A stretch of 64,000 nucleotides of DNA from Mugil cephalus. Lineage: Eukaryota > Chordata > Actinopteri > Mugiliformes > Mugilidae. Positions 57,201-64,000 of the stretch are shown one piece after another. Made by a program: the position numbers and the translations under genes. The notes beneath the pieces are model-generated. The model ran no database searches, had not been told where the DNA came from, and was given only the letters and a program-made list of their open reading frames with translations. The stretch lies in assembly GCF_022458985.1 (NCBI RefSeq), contig NC_061786.1:22507974-22571973 (forward strand). The letters are read 5' to 3'. The stretch's first letter is position 1. The number at the start of each line of letters is the position of its first letter.

Positions 57201-57456
57201 TTGTGCTTGTTTTAAACCAGATCTATAGTGTTGGACTCTACTAATAAATTCATGGAGCTGCTAAGTTTAAGTTGAATCCTTCTCTGTTGTAGCTCTGTAT
57301 GATTAGTTTTTATTTTATAATTAAAACCTCTCAGCTGACGTCAGTCTTATTAGTTGATGCTGCCACATTAAGCGACTTGTAATTTTTCTGTGGCGCTTAT
57401 TGTCCCGTCCACTTTGTCCACCTTCCTCCCTCTTGTTGTGTCTCGGACGGGTCCAG

Positions 57457-57614
57457 GAAGGGACAGACGTCCGCCTCGCCCTCGGGGAGGCAGGAAAACC
57501 TCGATGAGTGACGGCTCAGGCTCAGGAATCAGATTTCATTCGAAAGGAAAGAGGGAGGACAGAGTTTGGAGAGACAAGTTTGTTCTGGATACGAGGGGGA
57601 ATAAGTGTTTGTAG
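57457..57614 (+). CDS. Weak internal-exon candidate
   Basis: A GC-rich frame (RRPPRPRGGRKTSMSDGSGSG) follows a pyrimidine-rich stretch ending TCCAG at about 57456. No good donor is present before the frame ends at 57614. It could be an exon of the gene starting at 54.9 kb, but composition alone supports it and I recognise no protein. Confidence 0.15.
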
Positions 57615-60600
57615 AGAAAGAAGTAAAGAGAAGGAAAGGGAAGAATGGCCAGCGAAGGAGGAAGGACTGAAACTCAGGGAGCGAGAGAAAGTAGGTGAAA
57701 GGATGAACAGCTTCTCATTCTACGACTTATTCCTTGAAATTAGAAAGAGATTGATGATGGAGGAAGATATAAGACACTAAATCTTATTTTACATCAGAGA
57801 AATGTGCAGTTTTACTGAAGCTCTGGTTTAAAGTAGAGGACGACTGGTCTCATCTTACAGCTGGTGGATTAACACCCGACTCGTTCTGGACGTAGAGAAG
57901 AAAACATATCCACACAGAATAATTAGATTATTATTATTATATTATAGTTATAGACGCAGGTTACAGGAGGACGTTAAGTGTTTGTGTAGATGAGCTGAGC
58001 TAAGCTGAGGTCATAAAGCCGTTGGATTCTTATTGAGAGAGAGTCGTGGTTCAGCCCTTCAGCGACTCACAGGGTTTTTATTTGTTTGCTTCTGTCGTTG
58101 AAACAAGTCGCCGTCTAAATAAGCCTCTGACGAGGTGTTGGTGCAGAAGTGGCTCCAACAAACGAGAAGCGTAACACAATCAATAGAGTCGCTGATTAAT
58201 TTCCTTAATTCATTTCTCTGTGGCAGTTTTTGTGTTTTTCTGCTCTTTAAAGTTCATTTAAACATATTATTGGTCATTCAGCAGTTTTGTGTGACCATTT
58301 TATGTCTAACTTTTGCTCATTTTACGTCTGTTCATGCCGATTCTGAGCCTTTCTTGCTGTTTTGGCTCCATTTGTTTCCGTTTTCCATCACTTCCCTGTT
58401 CTTTCATGTTGATTTGTGAGTATTGCATGTCTGTTGTTGCTCCTTTTATCTTTGCTTGTGAGCGTTTTGTGCGATTCTGGTTATTTTTGCAGCATTTTGA
58501 AGTTGTTGTAGTTGTAGTGCGGGCATTTTGTAGTAATTCTGTGGTCATTTCCTGTGTATTAGTAGTTATTTTTCTCCCTTCTTGATGTTTTGCACTATTT
58601 TATAGATAATTTTGTGTCTTTTTGTGGTTGTTTTAAAGCTTGCAATTAATTTTAGAGCCTGAAGTGTTGAAATTTGAAGGCTAGATGTTTGTTGGAGGGC
58701 TCTCATGTTGTTGTAATGCAGCCTCTCACCAGGAGGTGGCGCCAGAACTCTATTATTGTAAAGCTTAGTTTCCTGATAACTTTCAGTTACTGATCTATTA
58801 CTTTTAAATCACGGACAGACAACAGATGATACAATAATTAACATTTGTAGTTTTCTATTTTCTATTTGTAGTTTTTCTAATTGAAGGGTTGAAGAGTGAT
58901 TCTTTTAGTGGATAAGTAAAAAAAAATAAAATAAATAAACTTTCAAGGTGCAGCGGTGAGAAATTGTGACGCTGTCGAGGTGTAAAATTTAAAAAAGCCT
59001 TTACTGAAAGTGGCCGACGCATTGTGAAAGATAATTACTTCGGTTGCTTGTTTGTTCATGATGTCACTTCCTGGTTTCACCTCTATAGGTTTCACCTGCG
59101 TCCTCATTGATTGATTGGTCACATGGATGCAGGGATGAAGTGTAGGTGCATTTTATCTTTCACAATGCATTAGGAACTTTTAATGAAGGTTTATTAGATT
59201 TTGAAAGACTGCCTTAGTCATTGTACTGCCTTTTCTAAACCAGATTAAAAGTTTTAACACTAATCAGCCAATAAAACACTGAGCCCTTAAGTTGGAAGAA
59301 TTTAAAAACAGAGAAAAAAAACAAGCATTTCTGGGGTATTTGGACAGTCACCAGTCAGATGACTTTTCACTAGAGCTAATGTTGATAAATGTTTGTATCT
59401 TTGAAATATTAAAGAGCCATTGTTATGACTGAGCTATTTTTGCAGTTTTTGCACAAATTCATGCCGCTTTGTTGCTGTTTTTATTTATTTAATTTATATT
59501 TCCGCTTTATTGATGTTTTAGTCTTCATCTATACTGTTTTTATTTAGTACGTATATACTAGAGTGCACAGTTTCATTCCATCTCATGCTTCTGTATGGTT
59601 GAATCCTCTCTATCGCCCCCTGGAGGATGGAGGTTTGTTGTCTCTTGGATATTGAGGACCATGTTTGAGGCTCCAGAGTCTGTACCTCTGAATCCAGCTT
59701 GTCAAATCCAAACTACCAAGTACGCAAGTCAAGAATTTTACGTCCTAGATTAATGCCCCAAGTCTACCTCCAACTTATGTCCAGCTTACGTCCAGATGTG
59801 TCCTTGAGAAAATGGACGGGGCAAGAACACATCTGGGTATTTGGACTTGACTTGGTCAGATGTGGTTTATAAACTTGGGCAGCGACTCATGACGTTTCAC
59901 TAGAACTTGTATTGATAAATGTTGCATGTTTGTCTCTATCGCCCTCTGGAGGACGGAGGTTTCTTATCTCTTGGTTTTTGAGGCTGACGTTTTGAAGTTT
60001 CCGTACCAGGTTTCTCGTTGGGCTGCTGGGTTTTCACAGGAACACAAAAACAGATAAGAATACATTTTAATAACCGGCCCATGTTTTACGCTCTCTGTCG
60101 CCCTCTGTAGGACGGAGGCTCTGAAAACCTCACGGCCTCATTAATACTTTTATCATCCGTCCTGGAGCTTGTTTCCAGGTGTAGTCACTCCTGAGTGTTT
60201 TTTTTTTTTTCCTTTCCTATTCACCATCTCTTCCATTTCCACCCCGAGACGCTCGCTCTCGTCCTCCCCGGCCAATCAGGACAAACAAGACAGACGGCGT
60301 CATGGTAACGTGAGACCTCCTTCACACGTGGGTGGGAAAAAGCACATTCATTACACCTTAATAGAGCCAGTGGACTGTTACCAGGGAAACTATGATTTTC
60401 AGGTGTGTGTGTGTGTCTTCCGGTCAGTGCGTTCAAAAGTGAAAACGTGATGTGTTGATGTAACTGGGTTGATTTGACCCCTCATCCTGAGAGCAACAGC
60501 TCGGCTGTTTGTGTGTTTAGTGTTGCAGGGTCAGTGAACGTCACACGGCTCTGGACTTTAAATGAAGATCTGATTGTGGCTTTCACCAGTCACTGGTTTG

Positions 60601-62817
60601 TGTTACGCCGCAGCGTTGTAGCCTTCACATGTTTCTGTTGAGTCTCTTTATCGTACGACTGGTGTTTGTTGCGTTCAGGGACCGGCTTGTTCGTTCGGTG
60701 CATGTGATCAGACTGGTTTAGGATAATCATTGACTTTAAATTCCCCTGGTTGTAACTGCCACAGGTTTAATTCCTGTGATATGTGACGAAGACCTTAACG
60801 CAGAATGTCTCGGCTCAAACATCCGCTTGGACTCCGCTAAGATTTAGTGGGACAAAGGACAGAACTCCAGATCACTGTGACCTTGCAAAACGATTTCTGA
60901 GACTATAAATCAACTTTGGAGTGTGATTTCTTAGGAAAGTCTTTTACAAACTGTCTTCACGCTCGGTGCAAACGTTCACTTGGGAACATTTGAACTCAGT
61001 TCAGCTCAAACATCCACTGGGACAGTTTCATGGCCACAGTTCAACTCAACATTCATGTGTTTGTAGCCGACAGGAAGTCTTTCAGCCCGCGGCCTCATTT
61101 GTGAACGTCTGCATGAGTTTCCCTGAATAGAGACTAATGAAACGTCCATTCCACCTAAAGGACCGACTGATTAGAATTTGATGTCCAATTGAGCTGTGAG
61201 CTCGCGTCCCTTCCCTCTCTGCTGAACGTCTGGTCCCCTGGGACCAGAGGATTAACAGCTTAGATTTAGTGGGTTAAAGGACAAAAACAAATATTTTTAG
61301 ACATATATCTACCTCTGAATGCAAGATGTCAGGAAATGAAACGTTCAAATTCTTCAGATCAGATCTCAGGGATGGAGACCTGGGTGTCCAACAGGAAGTC
61401 ATTCAGTCAGCAGCATCGGACACTTATGAGCACGCTCAGTGCTGCTGCATCCATTGGACAAAGCGAGAATCTTAGGACGGCATTAGCTGATTAATCGTTA
61501 ATAGAAATAATAATTTGGTGCATCCATACTAGTATTTATTTTTTTACAAATACTTATTTCAAACAAATAGATTTCATGTTATTTGTATTGGAGAAGAAGA
61601 CGAACATCCAATCAAAAAGCCGCCTTTGATCATGTGACCTCAGTGAATATTTGTGCGTCTGCCTGGACTGAGAGACGTTCAGGGACAGGGTGAAAAGTCT
61701 GGACCAAACATGACTTAACTGCATCACTAGTTTAGCTGAACAGATTTTTTTATCTTAACTTTGTGGAGGCAGAAAATAACTAGTGGGAAGTCGAGTTTGA
61801 TCTGGAAATTATTTTGTTACGTGAGGTTTTCTCACGTTAGCATACGTCTCAGTTAGCATTCGTTAGCTCGGCAATTCAGACTATTGTCTACTGGTAAATA
61901 GTTTTACTTTTATCTAACTTTTCTACCTATTGCTGCTCAAAGTCTTTACAGTCACAGAGGTTGAGTGTGTTGCTCAGGGACACTTCAGTATGTGTCACAT
62001 CCCAGGGATTGAACCTGTAACCTCTCTATCTACTGAGACACAGTCGCCTCTATCGTCTCCAACAAGAACCAAATCATCATCACAGTCATGTTCTGCTCCT
62101 TCAAGTCAGAATAAATCACCTCTATTAGCTGCATTTAGTGAAAACACCAACCAACACTGCAGATACATCCACAGTTATTATAATGGATCATTAAAGAACG
62201 GTTATTTTTACTCTTACATGTCCTAAATTAGATAGACTTTTACACCTATTTTGATGCTTTGCACACTCCTGATCCATAGAAAGGATAAAGAATGTTAACA
62301 TTAACACAGAGCCATTTTCCAAAAACCAATCGAAAGGCTCCGTTCAGTCTGAGCATGCTCTGTCTGGACGTTTCCTCAGGCCAAAATATGGCAGGAACCA
62401 AACAGAGAGGTCTTTGGAGGGGCCAGTAATGATAAAACTGTAAAAACAATAGCATCTACTAGCGTCACGTGACGTTTTCATCGATCTACACGTCACATGT
62501 TTGTATAACGGCCGTTCAGATTTAAAGTAGTGGTTCATGTAGACGTCAGATCAGAATAAATCACCTCACATGGAAACAGCTGACCTGAAACCTTAAATCA
62601 GAATGAGGAGAAAGTAAACCTGGCTACTGATTTATAGAGAGGAACAATCTTCTGGCTTCTGCCCAGAGCGATTAGAAACCGTGATAATAAGTCGAGGAAA
62701 GTTGAGGACTCAGACTCAGACCCACGTTAATGAGTCACCTTAAAACGAACCCAGACAGACAGAAGGTTTTTATTCATTGCCTAAAAGAAGAAAGAAAAAT
62801 CCACAAAGCCGCATGTT
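57615..62817. other. Non-coding stretch, no gene seen
   Basis: Mostly unique AT-rich, intron-like sequence. Three similar phrases of the type CTCTATCGCCCCCTGGAGGATGGAGG occur near 59605, 59935 and 60100, a dispersed-repeat signature. A T homopolymer lies at about 60199-60210. No supported exon, tRNA or other RNA gene was found. Confidence 0.35.
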
Positions 62818-62862
62818 CCTCCTCCTCCTCCTCCTCCTCCTCCTCCTCCTCCTCCTCCTCCT
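62818..62862 (+). repeat. CCT trinucleotide repeat
   Basis: About 15 uninterrupted CCT/CTC units. Confidence 0.95.
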
Positions 62863-63358
62863 CGGGATCACTCGTCGCTCTCATTAATTAGCAGTAACAA
62901 CGTGGCGTTCGCTGCCGCTGCTCCGTCACTGATCCAGCGTCTCACATCAAAGTGCTCTCGTCTCTCCTCTCCGGCTCCTCACTTCAAAGCCGAGGCTGGA
63001 AAAGTCAGCAGCTGCATCGTAATCAGGGGATGAGGGTTTAGTATTCACGCTCACAGGCAGCGTTTCTTTATTTTGCTTCATTTTAATCAGTGTTGCTTTT
63101 CGTTCTCTCCATCTCATTAGCCTGATCTCATGCCTCTCATTGACTTCTGGGTCACATCGGCGCTCTCATCCGTGTTTGTGCAATAATTCATCAGGTTTTG
63201 CCTTTTGCACATTCAACACACGGCTTCACTGATTCGTCAGTCGTCTCCATTTGTGCTATTTTTACCTCCGGCGCAATAATTTAGCTACTTCTTTAAATAT
63301 TTCCACAAATAAGTCTTGTTAGAAATGAGCAAGTGAATGGAAAGTGGTGGAATTAAAG

Positions 63359-63360
<2 letters not shown>
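62863..63360. other. Non-coding stretch, possible conserved element
   Basis: Balanced, repeat-free sequence with ATTAATTAGCA, CGTAATCA and TAATTTAGC homeodomain-like words. This is suggestive of a conserved non-coding enhancer only by look. Confidence 0.2.

Positions 63361-63439
<79 letters not shown>
63361..63439 (+). repeat. GT microsatellite (79 bp)
   Basis: About 39 uninterrupted GT units. On the minus strand it creates a His/Thr frame that is not a gene. The remaining sequence to 64000 shows no gene. Confidence 0.95.
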
Positions 63440-63442
<3 letters not shown>

Positions 63443-64000
63443 CAGGTGTGAGGACAGACTTTGAGCTGGGGGGGGTCCTTCCTGTCCATCTGGATGTGAG
63501 ACAGTAGGAGGCTCAGAGTCTCCAACACTGAGCTCAGTGTGTTGCTGTCAGAGCAGCTCAGAGGGGAAACTCCGCTTTACAGCCGCACCCGAACACACCG
63601 TCCCAAACACTTGCTGCTGTGCTGCATGTGGAAGTGAATGCAGCACATTGTTTGTTTGTTTTAGTAATTTCACGTGTTGTGAGTTTAATCAGAGAGAATG
63701 ATGCTCAATGAGGTCAATGCAGATATTTCTAAGTGCAAAAACACTTTCTGAGCCATAAATCCACTTTTTAATGTGATATGACAAGTTAGCTTTTACAAGA
63801 TGTCTTCAAACGTGGCACAAACATCAACTGGAACTCAAGGATGAACAAACTAGACTTTGTGGGTCAAAAATCCAGGTGACTATGAATTTGCAGAACTAAA
63901 GTTCGTGGCCATAAATGAACTTTTAGATGAAATCTCTCAGTAAAGCATCTGAACACATCATCTGAACTCACTCATCCTGCGCTGCATTCACTTTAGGTGA

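Noticed and set aside
56479-57244. Frames of 74-139 codons with repeated ICGHF words resembling a membrane or zinc protein
   Set aside because: Repeats of TGTGGTCATTTTGTG read in successive frames; all three frames look alike, which a real gene would not show.

Overview
The window looks like nuclear DNA of a ray-finned fish, probably a spiny-rayed teleost. The evidence is an intron-split SNAPC1 gene with compact introns, many GT, GATA and CCT microsatellites, teleost-style dispersed repeats, and a family of fish-type secreted mono-ADP-ribosyltransferase (ART) genes interleaved with endogenous retrovirus (ERV) copies. All recognisable protein genes except one candidate exon lie on the + strand.

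Layout. Bases 1 to 18.4 kb are mostly non-coding: microsatellites, a 770-bp polypurine minisatellite, a 31-bp minisatellite, two pairs of diverged duplicated non-coding blocks, a possible DNA-transposon remnant, and one candidate minus-strand terminal coding exon near 10.15-10.36 kb. Bases 18.57-22.24 kb hold a complete ten-exon SNAPC1 gene (predicted 350 aa), a subunit of the snRNA-activating complex. Bases 22.9-28 kb hold duplicated non-coding blocks and fragments of ART genes. Bases 28.04-52.7 kb hold a tandem array of four ART genes. The first three are each followed by a same-orientation ERV whose 5' LTR lies about 0.65-0.85 kb behind the ART stop codon. The fourth unit has no ERV and shows the apparently empty insertion site. 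Bases 53-55.7 kb repeat the blocks seen at 22.9-23.8 and 26.8-27.4 kb and contain a GC-rich first-exon candidate with a strong Kozak ATG and a perfect splice donor at 54.9 kb. The rest is repeat-rich non-coding sequence.

How the parts relate. The three ERVs share several stop codons and share junctions with the ART units. They were therefore copied together with the ART gene as about 7.4-7.6-kb composite units after the provirus had decayed, and are not independent insertions. ERV2 and ERV3 share a 699-bp internal deletion and descend from one unit. The ART copies encode signal-type N-termini and an intact R, S, E-x-E catalytic arrangement, and they lack a C-terminal hydrophobic anchor segment, so they look secreted. 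They differ in discrete blocks, as expected from gene conversion or diversifying selection.

The most unusual item is in ERV1. Between the end of the protease and the start of reverse transcriptase there is an open segment of about 170 codons with two H-x-[ST]-L motifs 61 residues apart, in a context resembling the 2H phosphoesterase (LigT-like) fold. I do not know of a described retrovirus with such a domain at this place. It was lost from ERV2 and ERV3 by their shared deletion.
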